This document shows, one piece after another, positions 34,929 to 43,572 of a stretch of 48,619 nt of DNA (positions are counted from its first letter, which is position 1; the number at the start of each line of letters is the position of its first letter). This DNA is from CAYMRB01 sp964392615 (GTDB lineage Bacteria > Planctomycetota > UBA8108): the NCBI GenBank assembly GCA_964392615.1, contig CAYMRB010000012.1, positions 1-48,619 on the forward strand. Reading direction: 5' to 3'. The notes under the pieces are model-generated. The model made no database searches, was not told the DNA's origin, and saw nothing but the letters and a program-made list of their open reading frames with translations. The position numbers and the translations under genes are program-made.

Positions 34929-36158
34929 TCAGTGCTTGATCACCCGCCCGTCGCGCACGACGGCGAGTCCACTCGGGGCGCGCGTGTTCTGCCCCGTGCC
35001 GTCCCACACGATCGTGCCCGTCACTCCCTGCCACGGGACGAGCGCCAACAGGTTGTCGCGGACGAGGACGCGATTCGGTCCGGCGCGACGAATCGCGGCG
35101 ATCAGGCAGCGCGTCGCGTCCCACGTGTGCGCGGCTGCCCAGTCCGGAGCGTGACCCGCCGCCGCGGTGAAGCGTGCGACGAAGTCGCGCACGGCAGCGT
35201 CTTCCGACGTCGCATCGAAGTAGAGCGGCAAGCGCACCCCCTCGACGGCGCGCCCGGCTTCCTGCAGGCACTGCCGTCGCCCCATGGCGGCCGTGCCCCA
35301 GACCTCTCCGTCGAAGCCTCCTGCACGCAGCGCGGTGACGATGCGCGCGCTCTCGCTCGCGTCAGCCACGACCAGAACCGCCGCGGGCGGATCGTCGCGC
35401 AGCGGCGCCAGACGATCGGCGAGGTCCGCGCCGTCCGGTAGCAGCTCGAGGCGCAACGCCGGCACGCAACCGTGGGCTTCGAGCACGGTCGAAGTCACCG
35501 CGGCAGCACGCCGTGCGTCGTGCGCTGTCGACACGAGCAGCACGAGCTCGCCGGTCGAGCCGAGCGACTCGACGATCCCGCGCGCGATGAGTGGCGCCGC
35601 GAGGCGGTCCCCGGGCGCGCAGGAGAACGCCCAGGGCACGCCAGCAAGATGCACGGAATCGTCCGTCGCGACCGGACTGACGAGCACCAGGCGAGCTTTC
35701 GCGACGACCTGCTCCGCGAGGTGAGTTGCTGCGCCGTCGATCGAGCCGAGAAGCGCGACGACCCGATCCTCGTACGCGAGCCGCGTGACGAGTCGTATGC
35801 CGGTCCCCCACGGGTCCTCGGACCACGCCGGCACGAGGCGAAACGACGGGCCGTCTTCCGCGTCGTTCGCATCGCGAACCGCCATCGACGCAGCGAGCCA
35901 CAAATCGCCCGCTAGCGGATCGCTCGGGTCACTCGGACCGTACCAGCCGATCGCCAGGGCGTCCGCAGCGCTGCTCGAGTCCGCCGCTTCGTCTCGGCCT
36001 GGACCGACATACTCGAGCTGACGATCGCGGTAGCGCACGTGCGGTGAACGGCCACGGCTACCGGATGCGTCGGGCGCCTCCGTCACGGTCTCCCGCGAAC
36101 CCATCGCGCAGCCGGACGCTAGCAGCGTGACGATGACCGCGAGTACGCGAGCACGCAT
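34929..36158 (-). CDS. Orphan Leu/Ile/Val-type substrate-binding lipoprotein 2
   Basis: Protein of 409 residues; lipobox LLASGC (C17). The mature part has the two-lobed periplasmic-binding type I fold of the branched-chain amino acid/amide family: YEDRVVALLGSIDGAATHLAEQV, VLLVSTAHDARRAAA, AHTWDATRCLIAAIRRAG, WQGVTGTIVWDGTGQN. N-terminal QLEYVGPGR is shared with QLEYTGPGR of the neighbouring paralogue. No ABC permease or ATPase is encoded near it, so it may serve as a receptor rather than a transport component. It is the last gene of the six-gene operon, 15 bases after its paralogue. Confidence 0.85.
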   Translation of the reverse strand: MRARVLAVIVTLLASGCAMGSRETVTEAPDASGSRGRSPHVRYRDRQLEYVGPGRDEAADSSSAADALAIGWYGPSDPSDPLAGDLWLAASMAVRDANDAEDGPSFRLVPAWSEDPWGTGIRLVTRLAYEDRVVALLGSIDGAATHLAEQVVAKARLVLVSPVATDDSVHLAGVPWAFSCAPGDRLAAPLIARGIVESLGSTGELVLLVSTAHDARRAAAVTSTVLEAHGCVPALRLELLPDGADLADRLAPLRDDPPAAVLVVADASESARIVTALRAGGFDGEVWGTAAMGRRQCLQEAGRAVEGVRLPLYFDATSEDAAVRDFVARFTAAAGHAPDWAAAHTWDATRCLIAAIRRAGPNRVLVRDNLLALVPWQGVTGTIVWDGTGQNTRAPSGLAVVRDGRVIKH

Positions 36159-36173
36159 CGGTCGAAGACCGGC

Positions 36174-37673
36174 CTACTGGTCCGCCGCCGCGATGCCGCT
36201 GCCGGCGCGCTCCTCGCGCGGCTTCGGCACGATACGACCGCTCGGGATCTCGAGCTCCTCGCGCGAGTAGTAGCGCCACCGGCCCTTCTCGTAGCGCGTC
36301 AGGAAGATCTCGCCGGCATCGTCGAGCGTCGCGCTCAGCGGGATGTCTCCGGTGACACCCGGCCAAGCCTTGTCGCGGTGCGCGATGACGTCGCGGATCT
36401 TGGCGCGATTGAGCCCGGCCTGCGCGATACCCCAGATCAGCATGTTCGTGCCGTCGAAGCCGTGCGCGGCGTACGTGTCAGGATCCGTCCCGTACTTCTC
36501 GCGATACTGCGCTTGGAACGTGACGAACTTCGGATCCTCCCGGGTCGGATCCCACGGAAAGCCGCAGATGACGCCTTCGGCGTTGTCGCCGGCGAGCTCG
36601 ACGAACGTATCGGAAACGCAGCGGTCACATGCGAGATACGGCTGCTTCATGCCGCGGGAACGGATCTCGTTCAGGATCAGCGCACCGTCCTCGGCGTCGC
36701 CCCAGTGCACGATCGCGTCGGGGTTCGCCTCCTGAACGCGATCGACTTGCAGGTCGTACTTCCCCGATCCGACCTTGTACGCCATCTCGACGACCACCGG
36801 ACGCTTCAGCCGCCGGCTGCCATCCTTGATCTCGCGCACGCCGAAGCGCCCGTAACGGTTGCTCGCCCGGATGATCGCCACGCGCTTGTAGCCCATCTTC
36901 CGGTACATGTAGTCGAGCAGCAGATAGTTCTGCTGACGGTCGTCCCCGATGCAGCGGATGACCCACGGGATGTTCGTCTCGGACAACGTCGGGTCGGTGT
37001 CGCCCGACGTCAGCATCGGAATCTCTGCCTTCAGCGCGACGCGAATCGCGATGTGCGTGTTCGCGCCATCGATCGTTCCCAGGATCGCCCAGACCCTGTC
37101 GATGTACGCCATCGTGATGATCTCGTTGCCCGACGCGCCCCACAGACCGTTGTCGTTGCGCACGACGAGCTCGAACGGGATCTTGCCGCGGTAACCGCCA
37201 GCGGCGTTAGCTTGCTCGATCGCGAGCTGCGCGCCGTTCAGCATCGCCTTGCCGAGCTCTTCTTCGTGGCTCTTGCCGCCCGTGGCGACCGACACCGTGG
37301 GCTCGATCGGACCGAGGAAGCCGATCTTGATCGACTCGAGGCCCTCGGGCTCCGGCGTCGCTCGTCCCGGACCGGTGTACTCGAGCTGCTCGAGGAAGTG
37401 CTCCTTGAACGGCTTCACGTGGCCGAAGGGCTCGACATCCGTCGCGGACTGCGCGTAATTCGGGTCCAGGCGCAGCGGCAGGTTCGGCACCTCGTACGGA
37501 CCGACGTCGATTCGCCGCAGGACTTCGTCGTTGCTCAACGCATCGCCGCCGCTCGAGACGTCGCCCATCGTCTGAGGCGGGTCCCCGAGCTCGGCCGGGC
37601 GGTTGCACGCGGAGAGCGACAGCAGAATCACGGCCGTGGGGATCCCGAGAAGTGTCGATATCGAGGTTCTCAT
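36174..37673 (-). CDS. Orphan Leu/Ile/Val-type substrate-binding lipoprotein 1
   Basis: Protein of 499 residues; lipobox LSLSAC (C23). Type I binding fold: ESIKIGFLGPIEPT, GAQLAIEQANAAGGYRG, VWAILGTIDGANTHIAI, VAIIRASNRYGRFG, YAAHGFDGTNMLIWGI, WPGVTGDIPLSATLDDAGE. A CDRC pair (ACDRCVSDTF) in the second lobe is not expected in amino-acid-binding members. The ATG overlaps the stop of the upstream propeller gene by 4 bases. It is a clear paralogue of the next gene. The ligand is unknown: branched-chain amino acid, amide and aromatic binders share this fold. Confidence 0.87.
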   Translation of the reverse strand: MRTSISTLLGIPTAVILLSLSACNRPAELGDPPQTMGDVSSGGDALSNDEVLRRIDVGPYEVPNLPLRLDPNYAQSATDVEPFGHVKPFKEHFLEQLEYTGPGRATPEPEGLESIKIGFLGPIEPTVSVATGGKSHEEELGKAMLNGAQLAIEQANAAGGYRGKIPFELVVRNDNGLWGASGNEIITMAYIDRVWAILGTIDGANTHIAIRVALKAEIPMLTSGDTDPTLSETNIPWVIRCIGDDRQQNYLLLDYMYRKMGYKRVAIIRASNRYGRFGVREIKDGSRRLKRPVVVEMAYKVGSGKYDLQVDRVQEANPDAIVHWGDAEDGALILNEIRSRGMKQPYLACDRCVSDTFVELAGDNAEGVICGFPWDPTREDPKFVTFQAQYREKYGTDPDTYAAHGFDGTNMLIWGIAQAGLNRAKIRDVIAHRDKAWPGVTGDIPLSATLDDAGEIFLTRYEKGRWRYYSREELEIPSGRIVPKPREERAGSGIAAADQ

Positions 37674-39001
37674 GATTCGCCCGTGCCTCGCTTCCGATTC
37701 TCGCCCCGGTCGTCCTCAGGAGTCTTGCCCGCGACCGCCTCGGGCGCCAGCCGCGGGTAGTATCCGTCGCCGATACCTCGCGCCAGCCCCTTCGACGTGC
37801 CGACCCACACGTCCGCGCCGTCGAACTCGACGCACAGCGTGTAGTTGTGCGGCAGGTTCGGCGGCATCTCCACCGTCTGCACGACCTCCGCGCCGCGCTG
37901 GACGACCGCGCGCCCCTTGCCGGCCTTGTGGTCGGTCTCGTACGCCACCCAGGTGTCCGTTGCGAAATCGACGACCGCACCGATTCCGCGGTCCGTGCAG
38001 AACCACGCCTCGTCGGCGCTGCGGCCGCGCACCGCATTGTGGAAGTCGCTGGGCACGCCGCACTCGTGAGCGTAGTAGCCTCGCCAATGCCTGCCGTCGT
38101 AGCGGCACGCACCGAAGTAGCTCGACACCCACAGCGTGTCTTCGACCGCGCTGACGCCCGTCGTGATCACGTGGACGATGCCGTCGTCGCGGTAGAGATC
38201 GATCTCCATCTCGCGGTCGGGATCGAGGTAGTCCTTCCAGCTCTTCGCCGCGAGGTCGTACTCGAGGATGCCGCTTCCCCACACGCTGAGGTAGACCTTG
38301 CCGTTGTGGTAGCAGCAGCCGTAGTTCCAGATCTCCTCCATCGGCGAGTTCTTCTCGGTGTAGATCTCCCACTGCCCGTCGATGGTGTTGTAGCGACTCG
38401 CGCCGGCGGTCGTCGCGACCCAGATGTTGTCGTGCTCGATCGCGACGCCGTAGACGACGTCGTTAACGAGCCCGCTATTGAGCTGGTTCCAATGGTCGAA
38501 ACGTCCGGCGCTGAAACGGGCCAGGCCGCCTCCGAAGAGCCCGAGCCACACCTCGCCCGTCTTCGGATGCACCTCGATCGCATCGACGACGCGCCACGGC
38601 AGCCCGTCCTTCTCGGTCCATGACTTGATGCTTCGATCGCGCTTGTCGAGGCGCGCCAGACCGTTCTCCGTACCGATCCACACGTACGGACCGTCGGCCT
38701 TGACCGCGAAGATGTGGTCGTTCGGCAGGCCGTCGGCGACGGTGAACTGCTCCCACTTCGTGTACACGAACGGCAACCCGGCGACGCCCTCCGGAGTCCT
38801 GACGACCGGCTGCGACGCCGACTCGCTCGGCTGCACCTCGAGCGGTCCTGCTGACGGAGCGGCTCGATCGTCACCCGCTGTAACGGCGGACTCGGGGCTT
38901 GCGGTGGCCGCCGGCTCGGTAGTCGACCGACAGCTCACCCAAGACATGGCGAGAACTGCCGACAATGCGATGAGATGCCCCGGAATCGGTGTGCGTTTCA
39001 T
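37670..39001 (-). CDS. Lipoprotein with two-component-regulator-type beta-propeller
   Basis: Protein of 443 residues; lipobox WVSC (C24), then a Ser/Ala/Pro linker to about 75. The rest is a propeller of Reg_prop-type repeats: FTVADGLPNDHIFAVKADG, VWIGTENGLARLDKRD, GEVWLGLFGGGLARFSAG, IWVATTAGASRYNTIDG, VWVGTSKGLARGIGDG. These repeats usually form the sensor part of hybrid histidine kinases; here no kinase is attached and the protein is lipid-anchored. It starts 4 bases after the multihaem gene and overlaps the downstream binding-protein gene by 4 bases, so the three products should be made together. A ligand-sensing or scaffolding role is inferred. Confidence 0.85.
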   Translation of the reverse strand: MKRTPIPGHLIALSAVLAMSWVSCRSTTEPAATASPESAVTAGDDRAAPSAGPLEVQPSESASQPVVRTPEGVAGLPFVYTKWEQFTVADGLPNDHIFAVKADGPYVWIGTENGLARLDKRDRSIKSWTEKDGLPWRVVDAIEVHPKTGEVWLGLFGGGLARFSAGRFDHWNQLNSGLVNDVVYGVAIEHDNIWVATTAGASRYNTIDGQWEIYTEKNSPMEEIWNYGCCYHNGKVYLSVWGSGILEYDLAAKSWKDYLDPDREMEIDLYRDDGIVHVITTGVSAVEDTLWVSSYFGACRYDGRHWRGYYAHECGVPSDFHNAVRGRSADEAWFCTDRGIGAVVDFATDTWVAYETDHKAGKGRAVVQRGAEVVQTVEMPPNLPHNYTLCVEFDGADVWVGTSKGLARGIGDGYYPRLAPEAVAGKTPEDDRGENRKRGTGES

Positions 39002-39005
39002 GGCG

Positions 39006-41915
39006 TTACAGCGTCTTCAGGTACTGGATCAGGTCGTTGAGCTGATCCTTGGTCATGTCGTTCGTCACGCCGTGCTCGTCGTACGGATTGAACCGTGTCC
39101 AGATTTCCTCGAGAGTCTCGGCGCTGCCGTCATGCAAGTACGGCGCGGAATCGTAGATGTTCATGAGGTGCGGTGCATCGAACAGGTGCTCGCGGTCGAG
39201 CTCGGTCTTCGTACCGACGTCGTGTACTCGGCCGTCGGTGAACAGCGGCGGCGGGTGGCACGTCTTGCAGCGCCCTTCGACCGGGATCGTGCGGCCATCG
39301 TTCGTACGAGTGCGTTCGAACATCGCGCGGCCGCGCCGCTGCGCTTCGGTGAGCGGTGCTCCGAGAGCACGGTACCGGTTTGGTGGCCGCGGGATCGTGC
39401 AGATGTAGTTCTCCAGCGCGACGAGCTCGTCCGGCGTGAACGGATTGATGCGCGTGAAGAACACGGCCAGTCGCGGCCCGCACTGCCGCTGCAGCGTCGG
39501 GTTCGTGCCCTCCCACTTGAACGGCGCCGTGTCGAGAATCCCACGCAGCGTTCGGTTGTCGACAGGGCTCACTCCGATGCCGTCGGGCTCGATGTCGTAG
39601 GTGATACCGTCGATGTGGCCATCCGGATGGCACGTGTGACACGAGAACTGCCGGCGGAACGTTATGTTCGCGCTGTGAAACAGGATCTCGCCGCGCCGCA
39701 CGCGAGAAATCTCCTGCGAGCCGCCGAGTTCGATGTGCCCAGCAGCCTCGCGCTTCTCGAGATCGATCACCGTGACCGAATCGCTCAGCGCGTTGACAAC
39801 CCATGCCGTGCGGTTGTCCGCCGAGCACAGGACGCCGCGCGGGCTGTTCTCGGTCTCGACGAACGCGACAACGAACTCCGTCGGCTTGCCGACGTGGTTC
39901 GGGTAGACGCGCCGCCGCTCGTACGGCGTGGCCCCCTTGATCATCGCCGTGAGCTTCTCGAGATCGACGATCGCGACGCGGTTCGATCCGCTGCTCGTCA
40001 CGAGAGCGTGCGCGCCGTTCGGAGTGATCGTGACGTCAGCAGGGTCGGGGAAGCAGATGTCCGGATGATCGAGAAGAACCTGATCGACCGTGCCATCTTT
40101 CCACAAGATGCCCATGCCGTTCGTGATCGTCCACCCCTGCAGAAGCCGCGTCATCGGCACCAAGTTCTTGGTACGGTTCAGCGTGAACAGCGCGTACTCG
40201 CCGCTCGGATGCCAGGCGATTCCCTGCAGGAGGTTCGCGGCCGGCACCTCGCGCCGGTCGACGACGACGAGGTACTCGACATCGATTTCGGTCACCTCGG
40301 ACAGTGACGGCGTGCGTGGCTCGACGAATCGCGACAGCGTGTTCGTGACGCTGATGCGCTTCCCGTCGGGCGACAGCGCGAGCGACCATGGCGAGCGGCT
40401 CGCGCTCAAGCGCTTGATCTCCTCGAATGTTTCGCTGTCGATGACGGAGATGCTGTCGATTCCCGTGTTGACCACGAAGATGTATTTGCCGCCGCGGTCG
40501 GTCAGAACACCGTGCGGCTCGTCGCCCACGGCGACGGTGCGGATCTCCCGGCGCGAGCCCACGTCGACGACGGACAATGTGTCGTCCAGACGGTTCGTGA
40601 CGTACGCGACACGGCCTGCGGGATGGAACGTGACGTCGTTGGGCTGCCCACCGACCTCGATCTCGGCCACCTTGCGGCTCGTCCGTGCGTCGACAACGAT
40701 CACGGTGTCCGAGGCCTCGCACGCGATCCACAGCTCGGCTCCGTCCGGACGCGCTGCGAGGTTGAGCGGCGTCTTGTAGCGCGGAATCGGCGCGCGCTCG
40801 TCGATCACCTTGGGGTGCGCGATCGCCTTGACGGCCGCGTCGTAGTCGAACGGCTCAGCGTCGTCCAGGCACGGCTTCTCGTGGCACGGACGGCAGGTCG
40901 ACTCCACAGCCTTGATGAGACCGGCCTTCTTCGCCGCGTCCGCGTCCTTCATGACCTCCTCGGCGGAGTACGCGCTGCCGGGTCCGTGACAGCTCTCGCA
41001 CTGCACGCCATCGCGGTGGTCGAACTCCGGCGCGAAGCTCGTCGCGGCGACACCGTGCCCCGTCGTATGGCACGACAGACACGCGGCGCTCGTCTGCGGG
41101 TCGCCTCCGACGCCCGCCTTGGCCGCGATCTCGGCGGCGCGCTCCGTCGCGAGGACGGCGAACGCTCGGGCGTGCGGCCCATCGCGCCACTTGCTGAACT
41201 GGAAGCCGTGCGCCGGCCCTTTGTGACACGCCGCGCACGCCGCGACGCCGGTGTAGCCGTAGCGGCTGACGTGACCGGCGGCGGCCTCGCCTGCATCGGC
41301 GACCTCTTCGTCGTCCCAATCGTCCGGTATCTCGTGCGCGATCTCCGCCCACGCCTTCTCCAGGTCGAACTCGTTCTTTCCGAGAACGAGATCGTGCGAC
41401 CCCTTCGGACGGTGGCAGACGTGACAGTCCTCTTCGGTGGGAATCACGAGCCCGTGCGCGACGGCGAGCTTGCGGCGCTTCATGATGCGCCGCTCCGCGT
41501 ACTCGCTGCCCGGAGCGTGGCACTTCTCGCATTGCACGCCGTCCTCCACGCGGACGCCGTCGTCGCGCTCCCAGTCCTCGACATCCGCAGCGGTCGCGTG
41601 ACAGCCGAGGCACTGCTTCGCCTCATGCGGTGGCTCAGTGATGCCGCTGAGCCTCGCGATCTCCACGGCCTCCGGGGTCGCCAGCGACGCGAACGCGTCC
41701 GCGTGCGCGGACATGCGCCAGCGGCTGAACTGGTTGCCGGCGGCGCGCCCTTCGTGACACTCGTTGCATCCCTTGACGCCGATGAAGACCGGCGTTTCGT
41801 ACGCTCCATCGGCGACGAGTCGCGACGGCGTGGCGATCACCGCGATCACGACAGCCGCCGTGATCACCACGAAGCACGACGCCGTCAGAACCAGCAGGCG
41901 ACTACTTCGAAACAT
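39006..41915 (-). CDS. Ten-CxxCH multihaem cytochrome / YVTN propeller / MauG-like fusion
   Basis: Protein of 969 residues with an N-terminal membrane anchor or signal (7-29). Two tetrahaem c554-like units: CNECH 50, CLGCH 102, CEKCH 129, CHVCH 164, then CAACH 227, CLSCH 279, CESCH 306, CRPCH 341, with similar spacing and flanks (GVQCEKCHAPGSEY and GVQCESCHGPGSAY), so the unit is duplicated. Residues about 385-740 form a YVTN/surface-layer propeller (VAYVTNRLDDTLSVVDV, YIFVVNTGIDSISVID). The C-terminal ~230 residues resemble MauG/dihaem cytochrome c peroxidase with CHTCH 759 and CKTCH 883 and the DAPHLMNIYDSAPYLHDGSA motif. It probably moves electrons in the periplasm. AUG preceded by CTGGAG; overlaps the FG-GAP gene by 14 bases. 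Confidence 0.92.
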   Translation of the reverse strand: MFRSSRLLVLTASCFVVITAAVVIAVIATPSRLVADGAYETPVFIGVKGCNECHEGRAAGNQFSRWRMSAHADAFASLATPEAVEIARLSGITEPPHEAKQCLGCHATAADVEDWERDDGVRVEDGVQCEKCHAPGSEYAERRIMKRRKLAVAHGLVIPTEEDCHVCHRPKGSHDLVLGKNEFDLEKAWAEIAHEIPDDWDDEEVADAGEAAAGHVSRYGYTGVAACAACHKGPAHGFQFSKWRDGPHARAFAVLATERAAEIAAKAGVGGDPQTSAACLSCHTTGHGVAATSFAPEFDHRDGVQCESCHGPGSAYSAEEVMKDADAAKKAGLIKAVESTCRPCHEKPCLDDAEPFDYDAAVKAIAHPKVIDERAPIPRYKTPLNLAARPDGAELWIACEASDTVIVVDARTSRKVAEIEVGGQPNDVTFHPAGRVAYVTNRLDDTLSVVDVGSRREIRTVAVGDEPHGVLTDRGGKYIFVVNTGIDSISVIDSETFEEIKRLSASRSPWSLALSPDGKRISVTNTLSRFVEPRTPSLSEVTEIDVEYLVVVDRREVPAANLLQGIAWHPSGEYALFTLNRTKNLVPMTRLLQGWTITNGMGILWKDGTVDQVLLDHPDICFPDPADVTITPNGAHALVTSSGSNRVAIVDLEKLTAMIKGATPYERRRVYPNHVGKPTEFVVAFVETENSPRGVLCSADNRTAWVVNALSDSVTVIDLEKREAAGHIELGGSQEISRVRRGEILFHSANITFRRQFSCHTCHPDGHIDGITYDIEPDGIGVSPVDNRTLRGILDTAPFKWEGTNPTLQRQCGPRLAVFFTRINPFTPDELVALENYICTIPRPPNRYRALGAPLTEAQRRGRAMFERTRTNDGRTIPVEGRCKTCHPPPLFTDGRVHDVGTKTELDREHLFDAPHLMNIYDSAPYLHDGSAETLEEIWTRFNPYDEHGVTNDMTKDQLNDLIQYLKTL

Positions 41916-43572
41916 CGCGAACGATCTCCAGGATCTGGTCGGCCTTCACATTCGAGAGGCTCTGAACCTTGCCATCGCGCCATCGTACCTCGACGCGGTC
42001 CGCTCGCGTCGCCGTTCCGAGGCCAAAATTGGGCCGCGGGTCCTGACTCGACAGGTATCCGTTGACGGCGGTGACGGGTTGGATCATCACCATCTTGCCG
42101 ACCGTCACGCGAACCTCGGAGCCGATGGCGACCATCTTCGTATCCGCGCGCAACGGCACGACCTTCAGCCAGTGGTTGCGGTTGCCCCCGTCGTTGCGCA
42201 AGAGCCGGGGAACCTCGTTCATGTTCATCACGACGATGTCGATGTCGCCGTCGTTGTCCCAATCGCCGGACGCCGCGCCGCGAGCGACGTGCTTCGTCCG
42301 GAAGTAAGGGCCCGACGACCTGGCGACGTCCTCGAATCGGCCCTTGCCGTCATAGCGCGCCAGCACGTCCTCCTCGGTGTACAGGTGGTGGGCGTTGCCC
42401 GTCGCGAGGAAAACGTCGAGCCAGCGATCGTTGTCGTAGTCGAGCAGGATGCCGCCCCACCCCGTGTACTGGCCGCAGAGGAGCGCGAGGTTCGTCTGCG
42501 CGGTGACGTCGACGAAGAGGCCCTTCGCGCGCTGGAACAGCATGCAGCCGTATCCCATGTCGGGAATGAACACGTCGATCAAGCCGTTGCGGTCGACGTC
42601 GCCCACGACCGGCCCCATCGACGACGCGCCCTGGCCTCCCTCACCGAACGCGAGGCCGTTCTCGAGCGCCTCCTCGGTGAAGTGCCCCTTGCCGTCGTTG
42701 ACCCAGAACGAGTTCGGCATCGCGTCGTTCGCGACGAGGACGTCCGGATCGCAGTCGCCGTCGAAGTCGACGGCAAGCGCGCTCATCGAGCGTCCATTGG
42801 GGAAGAAGACGCCGGCCTCTTTCGTCACGTCGGTAAACGTGCCGTCACCGTCGTTGCGGAAGAGCCGGTCCGGCTGCCCCTTGTACGCGAGCGGGCCCGG
42901 GTAGCCGGCGGCGGGATAGAAGTCGCGGAACTTGCCCGCGTCGTACTCGAGGTAATTCGCGATCCAAACGTCCAGGTCGCCGTCGCCGTCATAGTCGAGC
43001 CACGGCGCGCACAAACTCCAGCTCGGACACGCGAGGCCAGCGCTCTCGGCCACATCCGTGAACGTTCCGTCGCCGTTGTTGCGATAGAACGCGTTGCGCC
43101 CGTAGTTCAGCACGAGGAGGTCGAGGTCGCCGTCGTTGTCGTAGTCGGCGGCCGAGGCGCCCATGCCGAAACCCTTGTCGCCGACACCCGCCTGCGCGGT
43201 GACATCTCTGAACGTGCCGCCATCGTTGCGATAGAGAGCGTTGGCGAGCTTGCCGCGAAGCTTGCGGCCTCGGTTGTCGTTGACGTCCTTGATCCAGCAA
43301 CCGTTGACGAAGTAGAGATCGAGGTCGCCGTCGTTGTCGTAGTCGAACAGCGCGCAACCGGGGCCTGTCCCCTCGACGATATTGCTCAGGTCGAAGTCCC
43401 CGAATCGGTGCTGAAACGTGATGCCCGCCGCCGCGGTCATGTCGGTGAAGACGGGAGGTGGCGACTGGGCGTCGACAGTACGCGCGGTGAAGAGCGCGTA
43501 GAATAGCAACGCGCAGGTCAGCACCGCGCACAACGGCAGCAGAACGGCGCTCGCCACTAGGGAACGTTTCAT
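41902..43572 (-). CDS. FG-GAP / ASPIC-UnbV (CRTAC1-like) secreted protein
   Basis: Protein of 556 residues with a signal peptide (cleavage near TVDA, 33-36). Propeller repeats with Ca-binding loops: DYDNDGDLDLYFVNG, DYDNDGDLDLLVLN, DYDGDGDLDVWIAN, DFDGDCDPDVLVAN, DVDRNGLIDVFIP, DYDNDRWLDVFLA, DWDNDGDIDIVVMN. The C-terminus has the complete ASPIC/UnbV signature GYLSSQDPRPNFGLG followed by RADRVEVRWRDG. GAGGAA about 9 bases upstream supports the ATG, which overlaps the stop of the upstream haem gene by 4 bases. It is a useful reference for the truncated relative at 46988. The ligand is unknown; a carbohydrate or protein-binding role is likely. Confidence 0.92.
   Translation of the reverse strand: MKRSLVASAVLLPLCAVLTCALLFYALFTARTVDAQSPPPVFTDMTAAAGITFQHRFGDFDLSNIVEGTGPGCALFDYDNDGDLDLYFVNGCWIKDVNDNRGRKLRGKLANALYRNDGGTFRDVTAQAGVGDKGFGMGASAADYDNDGDLDLLVLNYGRNAFYRNNGDGTFTDVAESAGLACPSWSLCAPWLDYDGDGDLDVWIANYLEYDAGKFRDFYPAAGYPGPLAYKGQPDRLFRNDGDGTFTDVTKEAGVFFPNGRSMSALAVDFDGDCDPDVLVANDAMPNSFWVNDGKGHFTEEALENGLAFGEGGQGASSMGPVVGDVDRNGLIDVFIPDMGYGCMLFQRAKGLFVDVTAQTNLALLCGQYTGWGGILLDYDNDRWLDVFLATGNAHHLYTEEDVLARYDGKGRFEDVARSSGPYFRTKHVARGAASGDWDNDGDIDIVVMNMNEVPRLLRNDGGNRNHWLKVVPLRADTKMVAIGSEVRVTVGKMVMIQPVTAVNGYLSSQDPRPNFGLGTATRADRVEVRWRDGKVQSLSNVKADQILEIVRDVSK

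Noticed and set aside
34929..37673. Complete branched-chain amino acid ABC transporter
   Set aside because: No permease or ATPase genes in the operon or elsewhere in the window.
40512..42065. Plus-strand frame opposite the multihaem gene
   Set aside because: It runs across two real genes that carry ten CxxCH motifs and FG-GAP loops; its own translation has no features.
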